Positions 1-8,519 of a stretch of 44,395 nucleotides of DNA are shown in pieces (within the stretch, counting starts at the first letter, position 1; every line of letters begins with the position of its first letter). A model generated the notes under the pieces. That model searched no databases, was not told the origin of the DNA, and saw only the letters and a list, made by a program, of their open reading frames with translations. The DNA is taken from positions 1 through 44,395 of the forward strand of contig NZ_ATSX01000004.1 in the NCBI RefSeq assembly GCF_000527695.1, read 5' to 3'. The position numbers and the translations under genes were made by a program. The DNA is from Commensalibacter papalotli (ex Servin-Garciduenas et al. 2014). GTDB lineage: Bacteria; Pseudomonadota; Alphaproteobacteria; Acetobacterales; Acetobacteraceae.

Positions 1-658
1 ACACATCTTAAAGTTGTAAATCAGATGCCTCTTAGCATCACTTAAAAGTGTATTACCTTTAAAACAATTATCATTATTAATTTGCATCTAAGAATATCAT
101 TCAGCCCACTCAATAAATACCAGTATTAGAAATAAAAATCTGATTTATTCTCATTTGTTTGTTTTTGTGGCTATGGATTGGCGAGAATCGATTTTCGGAG
201 AGGATATTCGACTTTTAATGAAGTAATAGTGCTGTTATTTTTCGTACTGATAAGTTTTACTTTTAAGTTTGTTTAATTTTAATTTTAGAAAAATTTTATT
301 TTTATTTATACCAATGTCATATGTGCCACAATCTAAAAGACTATAATTTATTAAATAAGAAATATTGTAGTTTTAGTTTTATTGATCATAAATTTATTTC
401 TTTTTAATATTTTTTTTAAATAATTGCTGCAATTTTTTATCTGTTTAATAGAGCACGGTGAATACAAGCGAAAGAATCTGTTATTCGAGGTAGTCGATGA
501 TGTTTCTTGACATTGTAGCATTGTAATAATTTTAAAAAATTATATTTACGAAAATATCGCAGTTTGGGTTACACTTCAAAAAGGTTACATAACTAGATTC
601 TTTAATATTGGATATGAATAAGAAATTTCTCATATCCAATACATGAAGTTAGCTGAAA
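1..658. other. AT-rich intergenic stretch, no supported gene
   Basis: I see no convincing gene here. Two very short open stretches occur: a 17-codon frame starting ATG at about 173, and a short GTG frame at about 458 that ends after 11 codons. Neither has a clear ribosome site or a recognisable family. The rightmost part holds an inverted repeat (listed separately) just downstream of the minus-strand gene that ends at 659. Confidence 0.5.
607..640 (-). terminator. Hairpin after the DUF4432 gene
   Basis: The arms ATTGGATATGA (607-617) and TCATATCCAAT (630-640) are perfect 11-bp complements around a 12-nt loop. The hairpin begins 19 bp past the stop of the minus-strand gene that ends at 659, where a terminator is expected. 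The T-tract that should follow on the minus strand is poor, so it may work only weakly or mainly stabilise the mRNA end. Confidence 0.45.
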
Positions 659-1867
659 TTATTCTTTGGCAATGGGTTTTTGAATAATGGTTGTTTTCTG
701 GTTACCTTGAATATCAGTGATCTCTTTTTTTACCTTATTAACTGCTTCTTTGTTCATGAGTGCGCTATATTTAATTTTAAAGTGCACAGTTTTTCCAGGC
801 TTAACTTGTCGAATACGTCCTTGTTCACGCTCAATACTAGCAGCATAAGCGTAATTTGTACCAGGCTCTATGCCTGTAACATAGCCTTGTTTCTCAGTAT
901 CAGTATTTTTCCATAAAGTTAAGTATGGAAGCTCTTTAACGTTAAATTCTATGGCAGCACCTTTACTACCATCTTTGTTATGTAGCGCAGCTATGGTAGA
1001 GCCGTCTGTCTTAGAGAAAGGAACAATATTGAAGACCATTTCATCAAAATCTTTTGTCGGGCCCAGATAAGCCGACCAATCGCTAAGCCCTTTTTGCGCA
1101 TAATCATTGAAAGGACTGATTTCTTTGATAGGGGCTACAAACTGTGCATCTTTTTCTAGTAACGGTTTGCTAAAGTTACTGTGATACATGATTTGATAGT
1201 CGCGAGGATAATCGGCGTGATTGGTTAAACTGTCATGAATGGTAAAGTGATGCGTACCAGGAGTATAACTTAGTTCTGCTAAGGTTTGTAATTCGGCTTT
1301 CTTAAAGGTGCTTTCTTTGATTAAACCTCGGATTTTAATTTCATAAGGTGCAGTTTCATTGATTTCAATTTCAACTTCAGAGGCAGGGGTGTTACCTATT
1401 TTACCATGAAGAGTACGCATCTCTCCATTTTCAAGGCCAGGATGCCCAGCCCATTCAAAGCCACAACGAACCATCATTTCATTAAAGCCTTCTAGCCATC
1501 CAGCGCCGCTGCGGCTTTCAAGGTTAATAAAGGCAGGATTAACTATTTCTTTAACAGGGGAATCCCAACCAAAACGCATATCTTGGCCTATGACGTTGAT
1601 AATACTCATTCCTCTGGTAGGACTGAGGGTAATGGTTAAGCCATTAGGGCTGGTAAGCGTAATTATTTTTGAGCCTTCTTGCTTTCCACCATGTAGAATT
1701 TTTTGTTCAATTATAAAATAAGTATCAAGAATTCCTAGTTGTGTGCTGTCAATTTTCCAGTTGCCAACCTCAATATTATGTTCTGCACTGGTTAAAGTGA
1801 AAATTTTTGTGTTGGTTTTGCTAGAGTATAAAGCGGGGGAAACACTGGCAGCTAAAGATTTATTCAT
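659..1867 (-). CDS. DUF4432 / aldose 1-epimerase-like protein
   Basis: This protein of about 402 residues resembles the DUF4432 branch of the galactose-mutarotase-like fold, which binds sugars in a beta-sandwich. Supporting stretches include the glycine-rich segment with PTRGMSI near residue 85, WLEGFNEMMVRCG near residue 125, DYQIMYHSNFSKP near residue 220 and TGIEPGTNYAY near residue 335. I infer a sugar-epimerase or sugar-binding role; the substrate cannot be read from sequence. Two ATGs lie in tandem. AAGGAG sits about 6 nt before the second (1867) and only 3 nt before the first (1870), so I chose the second. No Sec signal is evident. It lies at the outer edge of the carbohydrate island and may serve it, but it is separated from the iol genes by two unrelated loci. 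Confidence 0.75.
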   Translation of the reverse strand: MNKSLAASVSPALYSSKTNTKIFTLTSAEHNIEVGNWKIDSTQLGILDTYFIIEQKILHGGKQEGSKIITLTSPNGLTITLSPTRGMSIINVIGQDMRFGWDSPVKEIVNPAFINLESRSGAGWLEGFNEMMVRCGFEWAGHPGLENGEMRTLHGKIGNTPASEVEIEINETAPYEIKIRGLIKESTFKKAELQTLAELSYTPGTHHFTIHDSLTNHADYPRDYQIMYHSNFSKPLLEKDAQFVAPIKEISPFNDYAQKGLSDWSAYLGPTKDFDEMVFNIVPFSKTDGSTIAALHNKDGSKGAAIEFNVKELPYLTLWKNTDTEKQGYVTGIEPGTNYAYAASIEREQGRIRQVKPGKTVHFKIKYSALMNKEAVNKVKKEITDIQGNQKTTIIQKPIAKE

Positions 1868-1898
1868 CATATACTCCTTAAATATAATGTTATAGCAT

Positions 1899-3569
1899 TT
1901 AATGAATCAGTTTTTCTAAGTTCTCTTTGAAATTATCAATATCAATAATACCGTCACGACAATAAAACTCGTCTTTTTCACCGATAATATGTGACAAAAG
2001 AAAAGGAGGATTATAATCAATATCGGTAACTCTTAATGTATCCCAAAATGGTTTAATATAATAGTTAAAAGCTTGAACAAGAGCACATTGATCAATGCAC
2101 CAATTTAAAGGATTTTTAGGGTCATAAGCATAATTTACATATTGTTTTAAAAGTTGCAGAATAGAACGTGTTTTTTCAAGGTCTCCTAGATATAATATGC
2201 CAGCCCCTAGGCACCAAGGTTCCCCAGCGACTTGATTGCCTTGTTGATCAAAAGCAAAAATTCGCAAAGCAAAATCATATTGTTCTCTGAGGTTTTTAAC
2301 TTTTTGATAAAAATCTTCATAGGCAAAAGCATCGATATCAACGATAAAGGTTTGTGTTGGATAGAGGTTAAATAGTTCGGGGGCAAATAAATAACGAACA
2401 CTGGCGAAATATGCGCCATCTTGATAAGGGCTTAATCCATAACCAAAGGTTAAATAAAAATGTGGAATATGTTGATGAATATAGTTGGCAGTTTCACGTA
2501 AAAAGCGTATTTGTTCTGGTGATGGATTATCTAGACATATACTTATCACTGTTTTTTCTTGATGTTTATTGTGAATATGAGCTTTGAGCAATGAAAGTAA
2601 AAATTTAGGAAAATATCTAAAATATTTAAAATCGCATCCTAGAATAATAGAAATCTCAGGTTTTTCATCTTTTAAATCTGCATATGACCATTGCCACATT
2701 TTTAATTGAAAAGGGTCATGATTTTTTTGAAGGCCGGGAAGGTTCTGTATTTCTTCATCTGATAACCAGGTATAAACCCCACAATCTCCAGTTGTAAAAA
2801 TAAGATTTTGTTCAATTGAAAGCTCTTTAGCTTTTTTGAAATGGAAATCAGTTTTTGGTCTATTATTTAATATCCAACTTAACTTTCCCATACATAAATG
2901 ATACCATGGGCTGGAACCATTTAATTGATATTCTGCATCTAATAATGTTGTTAATTGTCCTTGGTCTTTCCATTCTAGGGTATTACAAAGCATTACAAAA
3001 AAAATGCTGTAATAATATTGTATGATTTTATTTTTATTTTTAATATCATAGGGAAGAATAAGAATATTAAAATCTCGAGAGGAAAGAGGTAAGTTAAATT
3101 CTTTTAAAAGACTATCAATAAAAAATATACAATCACTTATTTTATTATTGTCATTTAAACGATTTAAAATATGTGTGATTTGTGTTTCCGAAGCTTTTAC
3201 GCTGTGCAGCATATTTTTAAGAGCTAGCAAAGTTTGTGGTATATCATTTTGTTTGAAATATAAAATAGCTTTAAAATAATAATTTTGGTGTTGGTTAGGA
3301 TATAATGTTAGTGCATAATCTAACAGTTGATGTGCTAGGTTATAGTCTTCATAAAAAGCGCAGTATTTTGCAAGATTTTCAATTGTTTTTAGTGCCTTTG
3401 ATTCTTGTTTAAAATCTTCAATAATAGGTATAATATCTTGTAGTGATGGATCAATTAAAGATGGAAGAACTTGATCTTTTTTGATTGAAACAAGTGTTAT
3501 AATATTCGTGGTTAAGTTGGTAATATCAATCACAGATGAACACTCTTTATAATAAATATGTAATATCAT
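1899..3569 (-). CDS. TPR-like N-terminus with glycosyltransferase-like C-terminus
   Basis: The protein has about 556 residues and I cannot name its family firmly. Residues 55-140 look like TPR helices, with alternating pairs such as CAFYEDYNLAHQLLDYALTL followed by a Y-P-N turn. The C-terminal half (from about 300) reads like a GT-A nucleotide-sugar transferase: it starts with EISIILGCDFKYF, contains a DID motif in TFIVDIDAFAYEDF, then an acceptor-like EPWCLGAGILYLG and WCIDQCALVQAF. TPR plus glycosyltransferase proteins are common in surface glycan or protein glycosylation systems. The ATG at 3569 has no ribosome site. A GTG at 3533 has AAAGAG about 9 nt upstream and may be the true start. 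The gene is cotranscribed with, or just upstream of, the DUF4432 gene (31-bp gap). Its base composition is very AT-rich. Confidence 0.6.
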   Translation of the reverse strand: MILHIYYKECSSVIDITNLTTNIITLVSIKKDQVLPSLIDPSLQDIIPIIEDFKQESKALKTIENLAKYCAFYEDYNLAHQLLDYALTLYPNQHQNYYFKAILYFKQNDIPQTLLALKNMLHSVKASETQITHILNRLNDNNKISDCIFFIDSLLKEFNLPLSSRDFNILILPYDIKNKNKIIQYYYSIFFVMLCNTLEWKDQGQLTTLLDAEYQLNGSSPWYHLCMGKLSWILNNRPKTDFHFKKAKELSIEQNLIFTTGDCGVYTWLSDEEIQNLPGLQKNHDPFQLKMWQWSYADLKDEKPEISIILGCDFKYFRYFPKFLLSLLKAHIHNKHQEKTVISICLDNPSPEQIRFLRETANYIHQHIPHFYLTFGYGLSPYQDGAYFASVRYLFAPELFNLYPTQTFIVDIDAFAYEDFYQKVKNLREQYDFALRIFAFDQQGNQVAGEPWCLGAGILYLGDLEKTRSILQLLKQYVNYAYDPKNPLNWCIDQCALVQAFNYYIKPFWDTLRVTDIDYNPPFLLSHIIGEKDEFYCRDGIIDIDNFKENLEKLIH

Positions 3570-4103
3570 TCACAGTTTAGGATAATATATCATAATTTTT
3601 GTAAAAAATATTTATTAGTATAGTTGAGATGCAGTTAACCCGTTTTAAATCTATGGGAAATAATTGTGAATTTGCTTTTATTTAAGGCAAAAGAGATTGA
3701 GATAGATAGCTTATTTCGTTAGACTTTGATTCTTTATATTTACATGAAAATTGGCAACCTGCTTATCGGCATATGTTTAAAGATAAACATTATAATATAG
3801 TTTTATTTTTATAAAGAAATGTTTAGTGAGTAGATAAATGGTCAATGTCAATGCAAGTGTTGTTATGAGTAAAAAAACTACAAAATTCTTCTTAAAGAAA
3901 AAATAGTATTTCTCAGCAATATGATCAGTTTCATTATTCTGGGATGAAATTACTGAAAAAAGACTTCACCTAGTTGATGAAAACCAAGAATTTATATAAA
4001 TTCAAACTTTACCGTTTTATATTGTGAAACTGTAAAGTTTAAAATTACTATCCTGGTATTTATCTTAAATACAGGATTTATTGTTACATTTGGAATAATT
4101 ATA
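3570..4103. other. Divergent intergenic region with leader hairpins
   Basis: This stretch of about 530 bp separates the minus-strand glycosyltransferase-like gene from the plus-strand aminotransferase pair. Apart from a 22-codon frame at about 3838, with no recognisable product, I see no gene. The last 100 bp contain two consecutive hairpins (listed separately). GGAA at 4092-4095 is a plausible ribosome site for the ATG at 4104. Confidence 0.5.
4004..4077 (+). promoter_or_regulatory. Two tandem hairpins in the aminotransferase leader
   Basis: Hairpin 1 pairs 4004-4017 (AAACTTTACCGTTT) with 4027-4040 (AAACTGTAAAGTTT), a 14-bp stem with one mismatch and a 9-nt loop. Hairpin 2 pairs 4050-4062 (ATCCTGGTATTTA) with 4066-4077 (TAAATACAGGAT), a 12-bp stem with one bulged G and a 3-nt loop, followed by TTATTGTT. 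The upstream gene is divergent, so these cannot be its terminator. They probably lie in the 5' leader of the aminotransferase mRNA or act as protein-binding sites. Confidence 0.4.
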
Positions 4104-5309
4104 ATGGATATTATATCGGATCGTCTAAAACAAATACAGCCAAGTCAAACATTGGTTATTTCTGCAAAAGCGCGTGAGATGAAGGCAAAAGGTCGCGATA
4201 TTATAAGCCTTTCTGCGGGTGAACCTGATTTTGGTACACCTGATAATATTGGCCAAGCAGGGATCAGAGCTATTCAAACTGGCCAAACAAAATATACAGA
4301 TGTTGGTGGAACAGCACAAGTTCGCCAAGCAATTGCTAATCGTTTAAATACTGATTATGGCTTGGATTATACTGCAGATGAAATAGCAGTTTCCTCTGGC
4401 GGCAAGCAGGTTATTTTTAATGCTATGATGGCCAGTATTAATCCCGGAGATGAAGTGATCATTCCAACGCCTTGTTGGGTATCTTATCCAGATATTGTGA
4501 CATTGGCTGGTGGTAACCCAGTAATGGTGGCTTGCAATGAAAAAACAACAGGATTTAAATTACAGCCTCAACAGTTACGCGAAGCAATTACTGAAAAAAC
4601 AAAATGGTTAATCATTAACTCCCCCTGCAATCCAACTGGCGTGACATATTCTAATGAAGAGTTGCGGGCGTTATGTGATATTTTATTAGAATTCCCAAAT
4701 GTGTGGATTCTGACAGATGATATTTATTGCAAGCTGACTTATGATGGTTTTGTGGCGTCTACGATTGTGCAGGTTGAGCCTAAACTCAAAGACCGTACAG
4801 TGACAATGAATGGTGTTTCAAAAGCTTATTCTATGACAGGATGGCGTATTGGTTATGCAGCTGCACCAGTAGAATTTATTAAAGCGATGATGAAGCTTCA
4901 GGGGCAATCTACAACGAATGCGTGTTCAATCAGTCAAGCTGCAACAATTGAAGCTATGTCTGGATCACAAGAATCTGTGCAAGATATGGTTAGTACTTAT
5001 CAAAAACGCCGTGATATCGTTTTAGAATTATTAAATAGTACCCCAGGGCTCAGTTGTATTAAACCAGAAGGTGCTTTTTACTTATTTCCATCTATTCATG
5101 ACTGTATTGGTAAAACATCGAAAAGTGGTGTCAAAATTGTTGACAGTGAATCTTTCGTAACAGCTCTGTTGGAAGAAGAGGGTGTCGCAGCAGTGCATGG
5201 TGCAGCTTTTATGATGGAAGGATATTTTCGGATTTCCTATGCGACAAGTACGGAATTGTTAAAAGAAGCTTGTACGCGTATCAAACAATTCTGTATGAAT
5301 CTTCAATAG
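4104..5309 (+). CDS. Class I pyridoxal-phosphate aminotransferase (aspartate-type), divergent copy
   Basis: This 401-residue fold-type I aminotransferase (PF00155) most resembles the alphaproteobacterial aspartate/prephenate aminotransferase group, which moves an amino group between aspartate or aromatic amino acids and 2-oxoglutarate in the cytoplasm. The PLP lysine is K240 in NGVSKAYSMTGWR, the phosphate-binding Arg is R248, the cofactor Asn is in NSPCNPTG (about 176), and the substrate Arg is in YFRISYA near the C-terminus. Compared with the next gene and the family, several usually constant residues differ: PCW for PYW (about 122-125), TDDIYC for ADEIYE (about 204-209) and VHGAAF for VPGHAF. 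The substrate may therefore differ. It is 18 bp from the second aminotransferase, so the two are almost certainly one operon. Confidence 0.88.
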   Translation: MDIISDRLKQIQPSQTLVISAKAREMKAKGRDIISLSAGEPDFGTPDNIGQAGIRAIQTGQTKYTDVGGTAQVRQAIANRLNTDYGLDYTADEIAVSSGGKQVIFNAMMASINPGDEVIIPTPCWVSYPDIVTLAGGNPVMVACNEKTTGFKLQPQQLREAITEKTKWLIINSPCNPTGVTYSNEELRALCDILLEFPNVWILTDDIYCKLTYDGFVASTIVQVEPKLKDRTVTMNGVSKAYSMTGWRIGYAAAPVEFIKAMMKLQGQSTTNACSISQAATIEAMSGSQESVQDMVSTYQKRRDIVLELLNSTPGLSCIKPEGAFYLFPSIHDCIGKTSKSGVKIVDSESFVTALLEEEGVAAVHGAAFMMEGYFRISYATSTELLKEACTRIKQFCMNLQ

Positions 5310-5327
5310 GAAAAAACAGGTCTATCA

Positions 5328-6554
5328 ATGACTATGAACCCCTTAAAAACCGAGCCTAGCCTTTCTTTAAAAATGGAGGGCTTTGAGACCCCAGCAACGA
5401 TTGCGATGTCTATGCGTGCCAGAGAGCTGGCCGCACAGGGCAATGATGTTATTTCTCTTGCATTAGGGCAGCCTGATTTTTTTACCCCCAGAATGGCTTG
5501 TGATGCAGCTTATGAAGCTGCATTAGATGGTAAGACAAAATACCCGCCTATTGATGGGGTTTTATCGTTGAAGCAAGCTGTACAAAAAAAATTCAAACAA
5601 GAGAATGGTTTGGAATATGCGCTTGACGAAATCATGGTGGCTAATGGTGCTAAGCAGATTTTGTTTAATGCGTTCATGGCGACTTTGAATGAGGGGGATG
5701 AAGTCGTGGTTCCCGCGCCTTATTGGACTAGCTATCCAATTATGGCCCGTTTTTTGGGGGGTAAACCTGTTGATGTGATTTGCGCAGAAGAAAATAATTT
5801 TTCTTTGAAAGCTGTTGATTTACGTAAGGTGTTAACCAATAAAACAAAGTGGTTAATTATTAATTCGCCTAGCAATCCAACGGGTGCTGTATGGTCAAGG
5901 CAAGATTTATTGGAAATTGCTGAAGTTTTACGTGATTTTCCTCAAGTTTGGATTTTTGCTGATGAGATATATGAACATTTAGTTTTTGATGGTCAAGAGC
6001 ATTACTCATTGGCTGTGTTGGCACCAGATTTAAAAGATCGAATTTTAACGGTGAACGGGGCGTCCAAAACCTATGCGATGCCAGGTTGGCGCGTGGGGTA
6101 TGTGGGTGGTCCTAAACGCCTGATCAAAGCGATGTTGAAAATTCAAAGTAACTCTACATCTGGCGCGTCCAGTATCAGCCAAGCCGCAGCTACAGCAGCT
6201 TTGCACCATTGTGATAATGATGTGGCAGAGATGAAAGAAGCTTATGATCGTCGTCGTAAAATGATGAAAGAAGCGTTTTCAAAGATGTCAGGGGTGACGT
6301 GTGCTGTTCCACAAGGTGCTTTTTATGTTTATCCTGGGATTGAAGGATGTATAGGCAAAACCAGTGCAGGTGGGCGTAAAATTGAAAATGACCAAGATTT
6401 TGCCGAGGCTTTGTTAGAAGAACAGCATGTCGCTGTTGTTCCTGGTCATGCTTTTGGATTAAGTCCTTATTTACGGATCTCTTATGCTGCCGATGATAAA
6501 GTATTAGAAAAGGCATGCAAGCGTATTGCACAATTTGTTGAGCGATTACAATAA
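5328..6554 (+). CDS. Class I pyridoxal-phosphate aminotransferase (aspartate-type)
   Basis: This 408-residue enzyme is a clear paralogue of the gene just upstream and looks like the canonical copy. It has ALGQPDFFTP (45-54), PYWTSYP (131-137), NSPSNPTG (179-186), ADEIYEHL (211-218), the PLP lysine K247 in NGASKTYAMPGWR, VPGHAFG and LRISYA. Known members convert aspartate plus 2-oxoglutarate to oxaloacetate and glutamate; some also use prephenate. Both copies share an unusual CIGKTS insertion late in the small domain, supporting a local tandem duplication. An alternative start two codons downstream (second M) is possible. A terminator-like hairpin follows at 6563-6599. Confidence 0.9.
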   Translation: MTMNPLKTEPSLSLKMEGFETPATIAMSMRARELAAQGNDVISLALGQPDFFTPRMACDAAYEAALDGKTKYPPIDGVLSLKQAVQKKFKQENGLEYALDEIMVANGAKQILFNAFMATLNEGDEVVVPAPYWTSYPIMARFLGGKPVDVICAEENNFSLKAVDLRKVLTNKTKWLIINSPSNPTGAVWSRQDLLEIAEVLRDFPQVWIFADEIYEHLVFDGQEHYSLAVLAPDLKDRILTVNGASKTYAMPGWRVGYVGGPKRLIKAMLKIQSNSTSGASSISQAAATAALHHCDNDVAEMKEAYDRRRKMMKEAFSKMSGVTCAVPQGAFYVYPGIEGCIGKTSAGGRKIENDQDFAEALLEEQHVAVVPGHAFGLSPYLRISYAADDKVLEKACKRIAQFVERLQ

Positions 6555-6562
6555 ATAATTTG

Positions 6563-6599
6563 TTAGAAGGTTAATATATTAGCTTGATTGACCTTCTAA
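6563..6599. terminator. Bidirectional terminator-like hairpin
   Basis: TTAGAAGGTTAA (6563-6574) pairs with TTGACCTTCTAA (6588-6599), a 12-bp stem with one G-T pair and a 13-nt loop, with T-rich sequence to the right. It sits between convergent genes ending at 6554 (+) and 6647 (-) and could serve both. Confidence 0.6.
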
Positions 6600-6646
6600 T
6601 ATTGATGATTATATTATTTTAAATGATTTAAATACTGACTGATAGA

Positions 6647-7681
6647 CTACTTATACATTGCTGGGGAATCTGGAATAGAAATTGGTTCTATGGCAAGAGT
6701 ATCTTGTGCTTTTACACAAGCAACAGCAGCAATAGCAGCGACATATCCGTTCCAAGTGCTCGGGCCGTTGAGTTGTCCAGCTAGACATCCATTGATAAAT
6801 TCTTGGATTTCTATATCGTAAGCTTCAATAAAACGATCTTTCCAGTCGGTTAAAATGGAAGTCGTTAATTTTTCACCCAAACGTAAAGAAACTGCAGCAG
6901 GGTCTGGTAAATTTGCGGTACCTTTTTCTCCCACAACAGAGCATTGAATATCATATCCGTATTGACAGTTAACGAAAACTTCTACATCGATACGAATACC
7001 AGATTTAGTTTCTAGTAACACAATTTGAGGATCACGTAATTTTTCATGTGTATAGTTTGTTTGACGAGGGAAAATAACTTGTGCGGAAATATAGTCATCA
7101 TTTAATAGCCATCTTAACACATCAAGTTCATGAATTAATGTTTCAAAAATAGACATATGAGTTACATAACTTTCACCGACTTTTTGATTACGATGTACCG
7201 CATGAACCATTAAAGGGGAACCTATGATACCGTCAGATATTATTTTTTTTAATTCACGATATCCCTTATCATAAGGACGCATAAAACCAACTTGGACCAA
7301 ACGACGACCTTGATCCTGTTCAGCTTGAATAATATTTTGGCAATCTTCGATTGTAGTTGCTAATGGTTTTTCACAAAAAACATATTTACCAGCTTTAATT
7401 GCAGATAACACATATTCCGCATGTGTTTGTCCCGAAGAAGCTATAATAACAGCATCTACATTTTCTGCATTGATAAGATCATGCCCAGATTCATAGACCC
7501 TGGCATTTGGATTATATGGAGTGACTGCTTTTTTTGCATTTTCTGTGTTAACATCACTGACAGCTACTATCTCTGCACCAGATAATGTATGAGTACATCT
7601 GCGAATATGATCTGAGCCAATAGCACCAGTTCCAATCACGCCAATTCTTAATTTTATTTCTTGTGGATTTTTAGTAGTCAT
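6647..7681 (-). CDS. iolG: Inositol 2-dehydrogenase, Bacillus-type IolG
   Basis: The protein (344 residues from this start) follows Bacillus subtilis IolG closely from end to end as I remember that sequence. Matches include GVIGTGAIG (Rossmann loop, 14-22), [23 protein letters not shown] with the catalytic Lys at 105, [18 protein letters not shown] and YGYDIQC. The family oxidises myo-inositol to scyllo-inosose with NAD. The family catalytic Asp (D172 in B. subtilis) is Glu here (E180, codon at 7142-7144), while the catalytic His is kept (H184). That may change rate or substrate. I chose ATG 7681 because AGGG lies about 10 nt upstream; the longer frame from 7708 has no ribosome site. It lies downstream of the tautomerase gene with a 62-bp gap, probably cotranscribed. 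Confidence 0.85.
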   Translation of the reverse strand: MTTKNPQEIKLRIGVIGTGAIGSDHIRRCTHTLSGAEIVAVSDVNTENAKKAVTPYNPNARVYESGHDLINAENVDAVIIASSGQTHAEYVLSAIKAGKYVFCEKPLATTIEDCQNIIQAEQDQGRRLVQVGFMRPYDKGYRELKKIISDGIIGSPLMVHAVHRNQKVGESYVTHMSIFETLIHELDVLRWLLNDDYISAQVIFPRQTNYTHEKLRDPQIVLLETKSGIRIDVEVFVNCQYGYDIQCSVVGEKGTANLPDPAAVSLRLGEKLTTSILTDWKDRFIEAYDIEIQEFINGCLAGQLNGPSTWNGYVAAIAAVACVKAQDTLAIEPISIPDSPAMYK

Positions 7682-7743
7682 CTTTAATTTCCCTATAAAA
7701 TCAATCATACAATATACTTAATTTATTCTTGCAGAATATCGAT

Positions 7744-8133
7744 TTATAGATCTCCCTCTAGAAACTGAGCTCTTCCTAATCCAAAAGACCAATCTTCATC
7801 GCTATTTACAACAATACTAATCATAACATCAGAAGATTTAATTGCACAATTTTCTTTTAATAGCTGACAAACAAGACTATAAAATTTCTTCTTTTGTTCA
7901 GCGGTTCTTGGTCTGGAGGCAATTTGCAGCAAAACAAATTTATCAGTTCTTGGAATACCTAATCCTGTATCTTCAGAAATAAGAAAACCAGGTTTATGTT
8001 GTGTTAAAATCTGATATTTATCACGTTCTGGAACTTCAAAAGCTTCAACCACTGCACGATGGATGGTTTCTTTTAAAATATTTAATTCTTGCTGAGTTCT
8101 GCCTTCAATGACATCAATACGAATAAGTGGCAT
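7744..8133 (-). CDS. Tautomerase-superfamily protein
   Basis: This 129-residue protein matches the Tautomerase_2-type branch of the 4-oxalocrotonate tautomerase/MIF superfamily. It starts Met-Pro-Leu-Ile-Arg-Ile. After Met removal, Pro1 would be the catalytic base, as in the whole superfamily. Other matching features are the EGRT turn and the long helix TQQELNILKETIHRAVVEAF, followed by a second beta-alpha-beta half ending DWSFGLGRAQF. Family members isomerise keto/enol forms of small acids or act on halogenated or aromatic compounds. Here it sits directly upstream of iolG on the same strand, inside an inositol island, so a role on a keto-inositol or its breakdown product is possible but unproven. 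Confidence 0.75.
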   Translation of the reverse strand: MPLIRIDVIEGRTQQELNILKETIHRAVVEAFEVPERDKYQILTQHKPGFLISEDTGLGIPRTDKFVLLQIASRPRTAEQKKKFYSLVCQLLKENCAIKSSDVMISIVVNSDEDWSFGLGRAQFLEGDL

Positions 8134-8519
8134 TTTTTAACCTTTGATTTAAAATTATAACAATGAATTAACTATAAAATACATTCTCTATATAAAATAG
8201 AAATTTTTTTTCAATTTTAATGAATTAATTGTGATCTTAAAATTATTTTATATTTTGAATAATTTAAAATAAAATTAAAAGCTATAAAAATAATCTGTTT
8301 AGATTATAATTTATTGATAAATATCAAAAATTTTATACATAATCAGTATATTTCTATTTTTATATATTAATGCTGGACAAGCATTATTCTACAGAAAAAA
8401 TTAAAACTCACAAAATTTTCATTATCGAATTATTACAATAAATCGTAAATTTAAAAATATTTTTCTAATTTAAAAAGGAAAGTATTTTTATATCCATATA
8501 ATTAAAGAAAGAAATACAT
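8134..8519. other. Divergent promoter region, tautomerase/iolG versus second dehydrogenase
   Basis: This is 386 bp of very AT-rich DNA with no gene. It must hold promoters for the minus-strand tautomerase-iolG pair and the plus-strand dehydrogenase at 8520. The only distinct element is the short inverted repeat AATGC-N7-GCATT at 8369-8385, which could be an operator. The ribosome site before 8520 is weak (AAAGAAAG). Confidence 0.4.
8369..8385. promoter_or_regulatory. Short inverted repeat, possible operator
   Basis: AATGC and GCATT flank the 7-nt spacer TGGACAA. It lies about 135 bp before the dehydrogenase start in otherwise featureless AT-rich DNA. The symmetry fits a dimeric repressor site, but this is a single occurrence, so confidence is low. 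Confidence 0.25.

Noticed and set aside
173-226. 17-codon ATG frame near the left edge
   Set aside because: Too short, no ribosome site, no known family.
458-520. Possible transposase remnant (short GTG frame with an ERICYSR-like stretch)
   Set aside because: It stops after 11 codons and I cannot match it to any transposase; no terminal repeats are visible.
3838-3906. 22-codon frame in the aminotransferase upstream region
   Set aside because: Lysine-rich, no ribosome site, no recognisable product.
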